The position numbers and the translations under genes are program-made. Below the pieces are notes generated by a model. That model was given only the letters and a program-made list of their open reading frames with translations. It made no database searches and was not told the DNA's origin. Below are positions 18,779 through 29,687 of a DNA stretch of 64,000 nucleotides, piece by piece (within the stretch, counting starts at the first letter, position 1; each line of letters begins with the position of its first letter). The stretch spans positions 1,798,001 to 1,862,000 of the forward strand of contig CP110631.1 of assembly GCA_026210745.1 (NCBI GenBank). The letters are read 5' to 3'. Source of the stretch: Exobasidium rhododendri. Taxonomy: Eukaryota > Basidiomycota > Exobasidiomycetes > Exobasidiales > Exobasidiaceae.

Positions 18779-21700
18779 ATGGGGACAAGTGGTGCCCCTT
18801 CCCTCGGGCATTGGAATCGTCTAGACTCGTCACTGTTCAGCTACGTGGTGGCAAAGATCCTTCACATCAATCGTAGTAGTGCTGTACCCCTTCTCCAAGT
18901 CAACTCTACCTTTCACCACGCCGCAGCAGATGTCCTGTATGAAGAACTTTACATCCAAGACGACGAGAGTACGATTGATGTACCTCCAGAGACTACTCGC
19001 TTCCACACAATACACAGCTTCCCCAAGTATACAGCATTCGTCCGAACGTTGGTCTTGGTCCCTGTCCAAGCTGGTCACCAAGAAAGTCAAGAAGTGGAGA
19101 CATCTGGCTCATTTATTCAGTCTTTCTCGGTAGTCGAGCGCATCAAGCCGGATAGTCTAGGCACTGTTCTTGGGTCTCTTACCAATCTGGAAGCCTTCAT
19201 CTGGTGAGCGAAGATGGGCTCATATCGACTCTAGTGTACGTTAAGATTGTTGACAATACGGAGACAACAAACCTTGACAGGGCTACAGACCGCATGCCTT
19301 TCCCCAGTGTGAGCTCAGTCATCAGACAATCTTCTCCTCAGCTTCAGCAACTGCTTGTCCGACCGACCTGTACCAAATTGACTCATTCTCAACATCATCA
19401 TCTCTTAGCACCAGACGCAAATCACAGCCACACCACGACTTCTCCACAACGGTGGGATGCCTTTATGCTTTTCGAGCTCAACAACCTTGACACTCTCTCC
19501 ATCTCCGGACTTTCGATTGAAGGCATTCGGCAGTTGCAGAATCTTGTCAAGCAAGCGCCCCGGCTTGTCTATCTGACCATCGACAGCCAATTCGTCGACG
19601 ACGCTTTGCTCGTCGACGTGGCCGTAGTGAGATGCTTGAGAGAGCTTGTGATCAAGACGAGTGGCACCAAGGTCAGATGCTCGAGATAAGGGGCAGGTTT
19701 TGTAGCATATCTCTGAATCTTCACCCTCTCCCTCCCTCAGATGACAGACAAGGGTGTGGCTGCAATCTTGGAGCACAGCGAATCATTGCAGAGTCTTACC
19801 TTGACGGAGGTTGAAGGTGAGGCTGAAGCTATTTGAAGGACAGGCGAGACTGTATTTTGACCGGGAATCCCATCAGGTCGTCTAAATCGGATGTTTTGGT
19901 CAAAGCTGGCTTACTTACCCAAGAGTCTTCGGTCGGTTCGAGTAGCACTAAACGAGGAAGGACCTCATCATTCGTAAGTGACCTTTTTCCGATAGAGCTA
20001 TGCAACGACCGTAGCGCTAAATCTCACGACTGGGATTATAACAGCTGGATCTCTGATCATCTTACATCAATCTTTGATGCATTGGCAATGGCTCCCTCGG
20101 GGCTGTTGACGTTCTCCCTCACTCGAATCACCCCAAAGGGGAACATGATACCTGTCACTTGCAAGACACAAGACGGTATGGTGCTCTGCAATGGAAATGG
20201 GAAGTCTGGTCAAGCGACGATGCTGAAGAGGGTATTTGCCAGTGCATGCGATGAAGCCGTTCGACCGCGACCCTTTCCGGAAGGTGCCATCACTCGTATC
20301 GTCGAGTTTGGTGCATGCTTGGAAGTACTCGAGCTGGATTTCTTTGCCATGAGCATGGAAGAGCTTCGCAAAGTGCTCGAGTCTTGCAAGAAGCTGCGCA
20401 GCTTACGAATCTTGCTCGATGCGACACTGACAAAGGTGGTGAGTGCCTGTCTGCAGCGGCAGCGTGATCCTAGGTCTCACACCGGTACACTCTCTCCTTT
20501 CTCCTCGTAGTTGGCCATGTCGTCTGCGTTTGTCCCTCTGAATCTCCTCCACACCCTGGTCGTCAGCGTCACCGATACCAATTGCCCTAGTCAGACGCAA
20601 ATGGTCAAGGCGTCCTCGAGCTTTTATTCAGTCCCAAGCTCAGCACTCCCATCACCAAACAGAAGGCGGGCCTCTCAAGTAGACTCCCGTCCAGACTTTT
20701 CAGCAATGTCAATGGCTGATCGGTCGCCTGTTTTGTCAGAGTCTCGCAGCTCGTCATCCCCTCACACGCCTGTGACAAGAGCAAGGAACTCGTCCGTCAG
20801 TACGACTTGCTCTGCTCTTCAACACCTGATTATGAGCTCTACGAGCATGGTAGGCATGGAGGATGCCATGTTCGCTGCCATTCAGGGAACGACTGGTGAT
20901 GTAGGCTTCTTTGATACGTCTGTGCCGCCCAAGCGAGACATTCGGAAGTTTGCAAGGAGGTGCCCTAGCTTGCGTGTGATCCGTTGGACAGGCAGGAATG
21001 GCAAAGGCGAATGGCGCATCGCTGCTGGATCTTCCCATCTTCACACCCGTATCGACTTTATCCCGATTCAATCAGTGGAAGACGACGAGGCAGAAAGATC
21101 TACCTTGAGATCAGGCGCAGACGTAGAAGAGTTTGTCCTGAGGAAGAGGAGGGCCGACATGGCGCATCCTGGACAACAAAGCTCAGTATCAGTAGAGGAA
21201 GCAGTAGCTGATGGAAGATCATCAGCCGCATACTTGGAAGAGGCACATGATGAGACGAGAAAAAGTTCGGAGTTAAAAACGATGAAGGATACAGCGACAA
21301 GAACGAAGGCTGCATCAGTCGTGTTAGCGACGCCTCGGGAGAAGGAGACACCATCACCCAGAACAAGGTCGAACGCTGCTCCTCAGGCGCTGGCTGGTCA
21401 CACGACTTTGCTAGGGCCGTCAACGAGTACCACGACTGCGTTGGAAGAGACGGGCAAGAAGACTGGTTCATTGTCTTTGACGAAAAGGCACGACGCAAAG
21501 GTGTTGGGAGCGATGCCATGCGCAGCCACTGCAGCAAAGACGAGTACAGACAAACGAGAGAGGACGTACGCGGCTATTTCGAGCCCGACCGTTTCCTGTA
21601 GAGTAGAGGTGCCGGTGAAGATGACGGTCTTGGGAGAATCGAACACGAGGCGGAAGGTCAGCAGCGGTCCTCTCCAAAACAAAGAGGCGCTCGTCAAGGG

Positions 21701-21848
21701 GCACGCTATGACCAAGTTTCGAGAGGCAGAAGATGGACACGGTGTTGCAACGATCATCATCGGTCAAGGCAAGCCAAAGAGCACGACCAGTGGCGCAGCA
21801 GGCAGAAGAACAAAGAAGAAGATGGAGCAGCAGCAGATGAAGAAGTAG
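18779..21848 (+). CDS. F-box/leucine-rich-repeat-like protein
   Basis: Six exons, 18779-19203, 19281-19671, 19741-19816, 19877-19973, 20045-20438 and 20511-21848, join in frame to 906 aa. The N-terminus (YVVAKILHINRSSAVPLLQV, then FHHAAADVLYEELYI) resembles the second half of an F-box as found in basidiomycete F-box proteins. It is followed by irregular leucine-rich segments: LDTLSISGLSIEGIRQLQNL, LVYLTIDSQFVDDALL, then LEVLELDFFAMSMEELRKVL and SLRILLDATLTK. F-box/LRR proteins act as substrate receptors of SCF ubiquitin ligases. The last 300 residues are disordered, Ser/Thr-rich and end in Lys (RRTKKKMEQQQMKK). The canonical LPxE start of the F-box is not visible, so the true start may be further upstream. 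Function not assigned. Confidence 0.65.
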
Positions 21849-22225
21849 TGAAGATATTTGGTCCGGCAGGCCAGCGCATGTATGATCAGCATACACGTCT
21901 CTGTAGCGGATTTTTGATGCAGCCACCCCCTTTTAGCGTCTGCCTTGTCTTCATGTCGATGAATGATCTCGAGCGATACATCACTTTGAGTCGTTTCTTT
22001 GGATCTCTATGCCCTGTACTGAGAAAGTTGAGAAATTTTTCCTTAGTGAGATTTATATTAAATCACATTCCTTCACTGCACTTTTATCAGCAGATATTTC
22101 GATGCACGTCCAAAAAGGGGGTAAGGAAGAAAGGAAAGATGTTGTATTTCATAACATCTCCCACACCTTCATCAAAGGCGGAGGGAGAAGTGTTACATAC
22201 AGTACAGTAAAGCTTGCACTTCTCT
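21849..22225. other. Intergenic region between convergent F-box and ATO genes
   Basis: This 377-bp gap between two converging genes should hold both 3' UTRs. An AT-rich stretch lies at 22030-22080. I see no gene, RNA or repeat in it. Confidence 0.5.
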
Positions 22226-23249
22226 TCAGTCTGTTTTCTTGATAAAGTCAAAAGTGGGTAGACCGAATAATGAGCTGTCCTTCGTAAGCAGACTGGCCAA
22301 GGCCAAGTAGAAGGCAATGATGCCACTGAGAATGGCAAATGCACCAGTGGCTTTGGACAGAGTCGAATCCGGTGACAAGGCGCCGTTTTTGAAAAAGTCG
22401 GCCATCTGTAAAATGAAAAAGATCTCCAAGGTAGTCAAGAAAGCCATTAAGGCACCGGATTGATGAGTAGCCGCCAAGAGGAGGATTCCGGTCAGAATGA
22501 CAAACGCTTGCATTCACGGGATTTGATCGAGCGTCAGTATCACTAGTAAATTGCACTCTCATGCCTTCTTTCGAGGTGTCGTCGACTCACTGCTGATCCA
22601 CAATCCCTGAATAGAAGCATACTCTGCTGCTGCTGCTCCACCAGGTGCATAGGTATTGGGAGTGATGCCGTCGTACGATCCGGTCAAGCCGAAGAAACTA
22701 ACATGCAAGACGGTAAATCCCCCAAAGAAGCTGGCATACACCCCAAAAAGCGTGGCTGGAAACGTTCTGCCAGCCAGGTATCTAAAGACGGATTGTCCCA
22801 TTCAATTCTCATCAGTAATGTAGCTTGCTTGCATTTAATTTCCGCAAAGCTCTTTCTTGTGCAGCAGGACTCACTCGAAGACCGTGGCAAAGAAGAGGAG
22901 CATGCAACCTAAGCTGAGAGCAGTAGGTACAACGGCGTTGAAGAGATTGATCCCACGAGCGCCAATGATGGTGACACCGTACAAAACCAAGGCACCGCCA
23001 AAAGCCAGCCATGCGAAACCCGTAGGATCGGCAAGCTTTCTGAAGCGTGTAGAGGGAACAGAGGAATCTACTTTCAGCAATGAAGAAGAAAGAGGGAAAT
23101 GACACTTTCGGATTTGCAAGTCACACCACGTACCTATGAAAATCCGGAAAGGCAGGTTGTTCCGTGACGGTAGCTTCATGACCGCCTGCCGTCACTACGG
23201 GATGCACCCCAACTCCACCCTCTAGTCCTTTTGCATTTGTCTTTGTCAT
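22226..23249 (-). CDS. Acetate transporter family (GPR1/FUN34/YaaH, ATO) protein, minus strand
   Basis: Six-helix plasma-membrane protein of the AceTr family, which carries acetate or other short monocarboxylates, or exports ammonium in yeast Ato proteins. Four exons, 23249-23134, 23039-22875, 22781-22591 and 22506-22226, give 250 aa. Reading from the N-terminus: PAFPDFHRKLADPTGFAWLA (the family's 'HRKxxNPxPLG' region, here DPTGF instead of NPAPLG), then GARGINLFNAVVPTALSLG. These are followed by FPATLFGVYASFFGGFTVLH and GLWISTFVILTGILLLAATH. The weak NPAPLG motif suggests a diverged subfamily. It is divergent from a second ATO-like gene at 24510, with a MITE in the shared 1.26-kb upstream region. 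Confidence 0.8.
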
Positions 23250-24509
23250 TTGTCAGTTTGAGAACGGCAGTGGTGACGGGGATGAGGTGATGAGGTGATG
23301 ATGGGAAAGAGCGAGACGTATGAAGCAAGAAAAGATTGGCCAGAAGACACAGGCTTTTTCGCTGAACGAGTCCTGTCGCCGAATTCTTAAAAATAAAATC
23401 ACCTTGTAAGACGTTACAGCGTCAATTCCGCCCTGCATTGGAACCCCACACAGAGCTGTATGAGGTTGACAGCCGAGACGTACAGTCTACTGTACCAACC
23501 AACCATGAGAGGGGCCTCAGGCCCGCTCGGAAGCAGGCTATGAAAGAGAAGGTCTATTAGCTGCATGAATGTTCGGAAGCTGTATCTACGTACGGACCGG
23601 ATAAGCCTTTGGTATCCCCGTTCTTAGCTCCAATCAGTCGGCATCTAAAACCTGAACACAATATCTATGCTGGGCACTTCTCAGAGGAAGGTAGTGAGCA
23701 CTTAGAATTTTCTTGCTTAGCGCGTTCGTGCAGTCCATCTTCCGTTTCTGTCAACATCCTGCAGGTGTAGCAGCCCACTCCTACCTATAGTGTAGTAGTG
23801 TAGTGTCTCGATTCTAAATGCGCTTCAAAGCTTTACAGTAGAACTTCCCATATCTTATACGCGCGGGACCGAGCGATTTCTATCAGTTATGGGGATTATA
23901 GAATATGGGAATTCAATTTGACAGGAAGCAAATCGTTCCAAGACCAGGTTTTAGAATTGTGATTACTGAAAAAGGGAGTAAGATAAGCCGGAATACAAGA
24001 ATTGCGCATTACAACTTAGAAATTCAATACAAAATACTTCCACGTGTAAGTCCTCATATCTTATAATCACTAGTAGGATTATTTCAGATCTCATAAGTTA
24101 AAAGAAATGGGGATTTTCCTTTAAAACACTAGGTCCCGATTCTGTACGGCCAGATTTCAATAAGGTATGGGAATATATAGAATTTGAGGGTATAAGATTA
24201 GAGAAGTTCTACTGTAATTGTTTAGATAAAACATATTTCCGGGGAAAATAAGCTTAGATTGTGCCCATCTACCGATCTAAGCTACAAGTTCCGCCATTTT
24301 CTCTTTTGTGTGGGGTAGAGATGCGCCCCCCTTCTCCTACCGAGTGGAAAATTCAAAGATGACACTGTGTTGCCTACCGTGAAGTGTGGGCAACTACACA
24401 AATGAAGTCGAGGTAGGTTGTGCAATTTCATCCCATAACCGCTACCGCAATTCTCATCTCGTCCTTGCCTCCCTTCTCCATCTTTACCAAGTTGACATAG
24501 ACAAGCACC
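23250..24509. promoter_or_regulatory. Shared upstream region of the divergent ATO pair, containing a MITE
   Basis: 1.26 kb between two divergent ATO-family genes. It contains the 379-bp MITE at 23836-24214. The MITE is more A+T-rich than the flanks and carries several poly-A/T runs. No coding frame is supported. Any promoter elements for the two transporters must lie here. Confidence 0.55.
23836..24214. mobile_element. pogo/Fot1-like MITE (379 bp) with 25-bp terminal inverted repeats
   Basis: The left end starts CAGTAGAACTTCCCATATCTTATAC at 23836 less five bases shown here only as CAGTAGAACTTCCCATATCT. The reverse complement of the right end (to 24214) starts CAGTAGAACTTCTCTAATCT. The termini match at 22 of 25 positions. 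Each side is flanked by TA (23834-23835 and 24215-24216), the target duplication of the Tc1/mariner-pogo superfamily. The CAGTAGAAC terminus is like known pogo-type elements. The interior is AT-rich with no ORF, so it is non-autonomous. Several sub-terminal GGGAAT/GGGATT-type motifs repeat inside. Confidence 0.88.
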
Positions 24510-25478
24510 ATGTCCGCTGCGAATTCTGCCAGTAAAGAAGAATATCATAATCACAATGGATCCGATCAGCAGGAGTCTGCCGATGGGGCAGACTATACTA
24601 CGGGTGCCTCGCTACAACCAACTCTGACATCTCATGGTCATGTTCTACAGACTTCTCAGCCTGCCTTTCCGCTAGACAGGATCCATCGTAAATTGGCTCT
24701 TCCCATTCCGCTTGCAGCATTTTCCATCGCTGCAACCATCTGGCTTCTCGGCTTGCTGCTTCTTCGAGCTCAACACACTACGCTGCCCAACGCTTGGCTC
24801 ATCAACGGTCTTCCCATGGGCTTCTTTGCTACTACTCTCTCTGGAGTCGGAGAAATCTTCACAGGAAATACGTTTGGTTGCGCTCTTTTTCTATCTGTCG
24901 GTGGACTTATCTTTGCTTTGGCTTTACCGTTCTTGCCGTGGTCCTCCGTAGGCTCGAGCTTTGGAGCAGCATATGGCGGAAATGCTGTCCTTACAGCAGA
25001 AGAAATCAACGTAGCAACGGGAATCTTTCTTCTCGTAGCATGGGCTATTCTCTTCTGTCTTCTCATCGCCTCTCAGAGGACTGCGATTGCATTTGTGACA
25101 AGTCTGGTTGGTATCAACTTAGCTTTGATCACGTTTGGAGTGGGTCTCATGACCGGAAGTGCTAGTTGCGTCACAGTGAGTCTCTCCTTTTTTACACGTA
25201 CCGATGTCACATTGAGAACGCATTCTGACCAGTGCCTTTTTTGCCCTCCCTTCTTTGTCTTCCTTTTTCTCTTTTTCTTTCTTCTCCCTCGTTCTCGTTC
25301 TCTTTTTCTTCCTTCTCCCTCACCTTTTCAGACTGCTGGTGCGCTCTTTATCATCACTTCTGTCAATCTCTTCTACAACGGCACCGTGCTTCTCCTTCTT
25401 GAGACTGGCCATCCTCTAGGACCGTTGCTGCCCTTCGGTAATCTGGCTCCTAAGCCCGTCAACAAAGGAGCCGCTTGA
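24510..25478 (+). CDS. Acetate transporter family (GPR1/FUN34/YaaH-like) protein, plus strand
   Basis: Two exons, 24510-25175 and 25332-25478, encode 270 aa. After about 50 hydrophilic residues comes LDRIHRKLALPIPLAAFSIA, equivalent to the ATO 'HRKxxNPxPLG' entry. Helix-forming segments follow: MGFFATTLSGVGEIFTGN, FGCALFLSVGGLIFALALP, ATGIFLLVAWAILFCLLIA and AFVTSLVGINLALITFGVG. The last is GALFIITSVNLFYNGTVLLL. The pattern (short helices with Gly-rich turns, entry motif, C-terminal hydrophobic pair) fits the same family as the divergent neighbour at 22226-23249, though they are far from identical. The 156-nt intron is a multiple of three and has no stop, so a retained form would insert about 52 residues, mostly hydrophobic. 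The start ATG at 24510 follows CACC. Confidence 0.7.
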   Translation: MSAANSASKEEYHNHNGSDQQESADGADYTTGASLQPTLTSHGHVLQTSQPAFPLDRIHRKLALPIPLAAFSIAATIWLLGLLLLRAQHTTLPNAWLINGLPMGFFATTLSGVGEIFTGNTFGCALFLSVGGLIFALALPFLPWSSVGSSFGAAYGGNAVLTAEEINVATGIFLLVAWAILFCLLIASQRTAIAFVTSLVGINLALITFGVGLMTGSASCVTVSLSFFTRTDVTLRTHSDQCLFCPPFFVFLFLFFFLLPRSRSLFLPSPSPFQTAGALFIITSVNLFYNGTVLLLLETGHPLGPLLPFGNLAPKPVNKGAA

Positions 25479-26056
25479 AAAGACTTCTATCTTTTCCCTG
25501 TGATCGGTACCAAGACATTACTCCATCATGTCTAGGCATTGTTTCGACATGGTGATTTTGGTTCAAATTGCATTTCCTTCGATCATCGTCCTTCTCCAAA
25601 ACCACGACGTAAGACGCCAGAAGCATCGCCCTCAAGCGGTCGTGACCACTGCAGTGTCATACTCGTAATCGTCTGTACCCAGTCAGATCTTCGCGGCTTC
25701 CCCAATTTATCTCTCTCTACCTCCTTCACCACTGTTGAAAGCTTCGATCATATATTGTGTTGAATTGCGCGATAGAGAGAGATGCCGAAAATAGAACCGA
25801 GAAGTATCGCGGCAAGTCAGACCAGTTCCATCCTACAAATATTCTCGCCGCGTGCGTCTGTGCAATAACGAACCGTATTTAAATCTTAAAGTTAATAGTA
25901 AGAAACAGCTTGTATGCCAAATCTTTGTGGGGTACGAGTCTGCATTTTAGGTTGGCCCTGCTCAGTATCGTTGACTCTGTTAATGCGACAACACACTTGG
26001 TCGAGCAAAAGAAAAGCGCACATCGTGAGCTTTGAGGAGAGTTGACAGTCGTCGGC
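25479..26056. other. Intergenic region upstream of the ERT1-like gene
   Basis: This 578-bp gap should contain the 3' end of the ATO-like transcript and the promoter of the next gene. A mixed AT-rich stretch lies at 25865-25910. No gene or repeat recognised. Confidence 0.5.
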
Positions 26057-27874
26057 ATGGTCAACCACACAACAACAACAATAAGTCATCAGAATCGAGC
26101 GCCGCAGCAACAACCGCTGCCATCCTCGTCATCGACGACAACATCAACACCAAAGGAGCCTCGTTGCAGGATAGCTCATGCATGTGTCTCATGTAAGAGG
26201 AGCAAGCTTGTGTGCCAAGAGAAGAGACCTTGCAACCGATGTCTTTCGCGAAATATAGCCGACACCTGCATAGATGCACCTGTTGCTAAACGAAAGAGAC
26301 GCAAGGTGGAAGGCCTTTCTACGGCTCCAGCAAAGAAGGATGTGACGATCGACGGGGCAGCGGCATCTATAAATTCGAGCGGATCCTTGTCTGAAGAGGT
26401 AGAGAGTGATTGGATACTACGTCAGATCGGCGCCGATGATCGTCATGATGCAAGTATAGCTCCCTTTCCAGTCTATTATAATAATGGAGAAGAAAAGGAT
26501 CAGGGTACAATCGGCCTGCTTCGAAATTCGGTACACGGGAACAGCACTTCTGGCGACAGGGAAGACAGCGAAGAATCGGCCGCAGGGGCGGGTCTGCCGA
26601 AGACGCATATACCCTTCAAGCTACTTGACCCTCACCTCCTGCAAAGCCAAAATTCCCTCCCTGGAGAGAGTGCAAGTGATCCCGTGCGCACTCTTCCTTT
26701 CCCGGATCAACAGAATGATACAAGTGCAGCGGGGGCTTTGCTTTCCTCGCTCAATGATGGCTTTGAGTATTGGCTCGTCAATTCTCATCAGCCGGATAGC
26801 ACATACAGATCCGACGGCAAGAACGGCTTTCAAGTCGACGGCGTGCGTGGTACGTCTGAAGAGGGAAGATCACCCAGCAATGTGAAATCACGAAATCCTG
26901 CCGCCCTCTCGCTTTATCCTGGCTTCTTTCATCCAGAGGGGGCGCCATACCCGACAGCGGCAGCAATAGCGGCGGTAGAAGATAAAGAGAGGACCTTGAA
27001 TGAGTCCTCGTCTACCTCCGGACTCAAGTTCATTACGAGAACCCGTCGACGGCCATGGGAGATCGATGGCAAGGTGGGAAAAGCGTGCGAAGTCACAGAC
27101 TTGGAAGGCGAAGCGGAGCCGATCCGTCCTTACAATTATTCCTACAGCTACAGTGTGAGCCACAGAGGTCCGAGAGAGGGGGGAAAGGAACAAGTGCTGT
27201 TGTATTGCCAGCTACTGATACTGATCTGAATTTCTTGCACAGCGGGTCAAACGGTGGAGCCAGTCGCAAGATGCTGACTGGACTCTCGCATCTCAACAAC
27301 GGGTTACACGAGCTCTCGATCTCATCCGTCCTTACTTGCGATCAAAATGTGGTACCTTGGATGATCTTGAGTTGATTGAGCAAGAGCGCGAAACAAGACG
27401 ACTCATTGCACATTATCGCGAACAGGTGTGCGAGTCGGTCAATGTTCCTCTGTGCGTCATCCGACGGGTGGGAGAGATCGAGGTGGTCAATGATGCATGG
27501 TCAAGGATGTTCAATATGCCACGCTCGCTGATAGAGATGGGACGACTGTGCCTGTATCAATTTTTAGAAGAGTCACTCAGCGTTGATTTGTTCGAGAGGT
27601 GAGTTCATGTCGTCGATGGGGAGTAGAGTTGTCACGTTTATGGTCCACGCTCAAGCATCGCCAATTCTATCCGTTTACCAGGTACGGCGCTATCTTCTTT
27701 GAACAGCATCCGACGGTCATCCGCGTGCAAGGCAACATCAGGCGCAAAGATCCTTGCACGGCTGCCATCCACCTTGCTCGCGTTTCAGTCAGCTTCGAGC
27801 CGATCTTTGATAGCTTGGGTGTGCCGTTGGTGATTGTAGGAACGTTTGTTCCGCACGACCCATCCCTTCTTTGA
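26057..27874 (+). CDS. Zn2Cys6 regulator with C-terminal PAS domain, ERT1/AcuM-like
   Basis: Three exons, 26057-27154, 27243-27598 and 27682-27874, give 548 aa. The zinc cluster is at about residues 43-74: CVSCKRSKLVCQEKRPCNRC, then LSRNIADTC. The sequence 'RxC..C...R..xxxC...RPCxRCxxRxIxxxC' is typical of the ERT1/Rds2/AcuK-AcuM group, which activates gluconeogenesis and non-fermentable carbon genes. The C-terminal part (VPLCVIRRVGEIEVVNDAWS, then FNMPRSLIEMGRLCLYQFLE) forms a PAS-like domain as in those proteins. The preceding exon 2 has a helical region (LDLIRPYLRSKCGTLDDLEL). The 300-residue middle is disordered. Its proximity to acetate-transporter-family genes is suggestive, but whether it regulates them is unknown. 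I take the ATG at 26057 because the frame upstream lacks another ATG. Confidence 0.78.
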
Positions 27875-28165
27875 TCGCCGATCTCAAGGCGTGCCGCAAC
27901 AAGCTCGACATCTCAGTGTATCGAATTATATTTTTTAGTGTGAGGTCGGACAAACAATGTCCTCTCCTCCGAGAGTGGTAGAACGAGCGACGAGAGCACT
28001 ACAGACTAGAGACTTGTATGTCCTACCGAGTCCTAGGAAACGTCGTTCAACCAAAATGTCAATACATGTCAATAGATATAGATACTATTGAATTGGGAAG
28101 AGGCATGCTTTTACAAAAGAGAAGTGAAGTACTGTGTCACTGCTGAAGGAGGCCGGAGTGGAACT

Positions 28166-29187
28166 TCAAATGGAAGGCGCTCGTCTGGCCAATCGGATGT
28201 CGTACGGGAGTTCCCACTGTACCTGCTTGGATTGCGAAGGTAGAAAGTCGACAATGAGGTCTTGCTTTGTGGCAAAGACGGAGTCGTTGTCGATGAATGG
28301 GCACGAGCGGTCGAAGATCTGATGGGGGGATGTGATGCGGGTGTGAGCCACATTCGACGCACAGACGTGACGCCTTCCTAAAATTGTATACATACCTGTG
28401 TGATCAGCGGCACATAGCCCTCCGCCCGCACAAAGAGGTGAATGTGAGCTGGACGCATAGGAGAGCGATCTAGGGTCTTTAAGATATCGCCGGCCGTGTT
28501 GTCGTAAGGGATCGGATAGGCGACCGGCTTCAAGCATCGAAAGCTGTACTCGCCGTCTGCTCCCGTGACAAAGAGACCGCGACAGTTGAAGTCTGGCTGT
28601 CCGGGATCTTGCTGTTCATACAAACCGTTGATCGCATCATGCCAGACGTCTATCACTACACCCTTGATTGGCCTGCCTTCTGGGTCCATGATCCGACCTG
28701 ACATGAGTGTCGTCTCCCCCTTCTTTCCCTCGGCGTTGACGGTGGTGTGGTCCTGTACGATGTCGGATCCCATTGGCAACCGCGGCGCACTCTCGCGATA
28801 GAACGGCCCGAGGATAGCCGACGACGTAGGCATAGGCGTCGTGGTGCCGTCTGGTGTTTGATCTGCAAACGCATCTTGTGCTAGCGAGTCGACTAGACTC
28901 TCGACACCGAGCACGTCACTGATCAGGATGAACTCGTTGCGCTTCTCATCGCTGATCTTTCCCGCTTTGGCCAACGCCTGACAAGCAAAGAGCCACTCTT
29001 CCGACGTGAGATTGACCTCCTTGACAAAGTTGTGCAAGTGAGCCATCATGCTGTCCAAGATGACTTTGGAGCGACCACCGGCTTGCGGCCCAGCATGTCC
29101 TTGACAGGCTCTGGTGAAGCTTGCCACGTACGGGTCCGCTGCGATGAAAGGGCTCGATGCGTGGCTGGAGTGTCCGTTGCCGTTCAT
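28166..29187 (-). CDS. Intradiol ring-cleavage dioxygenase (catechol / hydroxyquinol 1,2-dioxygenase)
   Basis: Non-haem Fe(III) enzyme that opens the ring of catechol or hydroxyquinol between the hydroxyls, feeding the beta-ketoadipate route. Two exons, 29187-28396 and 28318-28166, give 314 aa. The N-terminal helical dimerisation domain (SKVILDSMMAHLHNFVKEVN) precedes the catalytic beta-sandwich, which starts at SSAILGPFYRESAPRLPMGS. Iron ligands expected for the family are visible: Tyr in INGLYEQQDP, Tyr in PYPIPYD-like AYPIPYD, and two His in RPAHIHLFV. The segment GRPIKGVVIDVWHDAINGLY is diagnostic. Hydroxyquinol dioxygenase is the likelier subtype in fungi, but the substrate cannot be fixed from sequence alone. 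No signal peptide is evident, so it should be cytosolic. The upstream neighbour is the ERT1-like regulator, convergent. Confidence 0.9.
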
Positions 29188-29687
29188 GATGGTCGCTGAG
29201 TCGATGTGCTAGCGTTTGATGTATTTTGCGTGTATGCTCTGCTGCTGTAGGTGATGAGGTACCTTGGACGCCCCCTTCGTTTTATGGTGTCAAAGGAGTG
29301 AGAAGGATACTTGGACTTCTCGTCCGAAGGCCTTGTCCGTCTCGGCACTTGCATTGCTTTCCCCAGATCGAGAATTGACCTGTGCGGGGAATATTTTTAT
29401 CGCAATTGTATTGTGCGCATCAGAATTGTAAGTATAATCTGTGCAACTACATACTATAGTGTGACGCGTATCTTCCGATGGGCAATGTTCCTCGATCTAT
29501 CATTAATCGTCTATCTACCTCAACAGAGTCATTCACATTGATCCGGCGAGGGAATTGTACAGGATGTAGGAAAGAGGAGAAGGAGGAGGGGAAATGCGGA
29601 GTGGAGGGGCTCGTGAGGGGGGCTCATGGGGCGACGCCGTCCATCACGACGGAACAGTGACTCGCCACAATGACACAACGACATGAA
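29188..29687. other. Intergenic region between the dioxygenase and SulP genes
   Basis: This 500-bp stretch lies between two minus-strand genes, so it should contain the dioxygenase promoter and the 3' UTR of the transporter. No gene, repeat or RNA recognised; the short plus-strand frames lack any family features. Confidence 0.5.
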
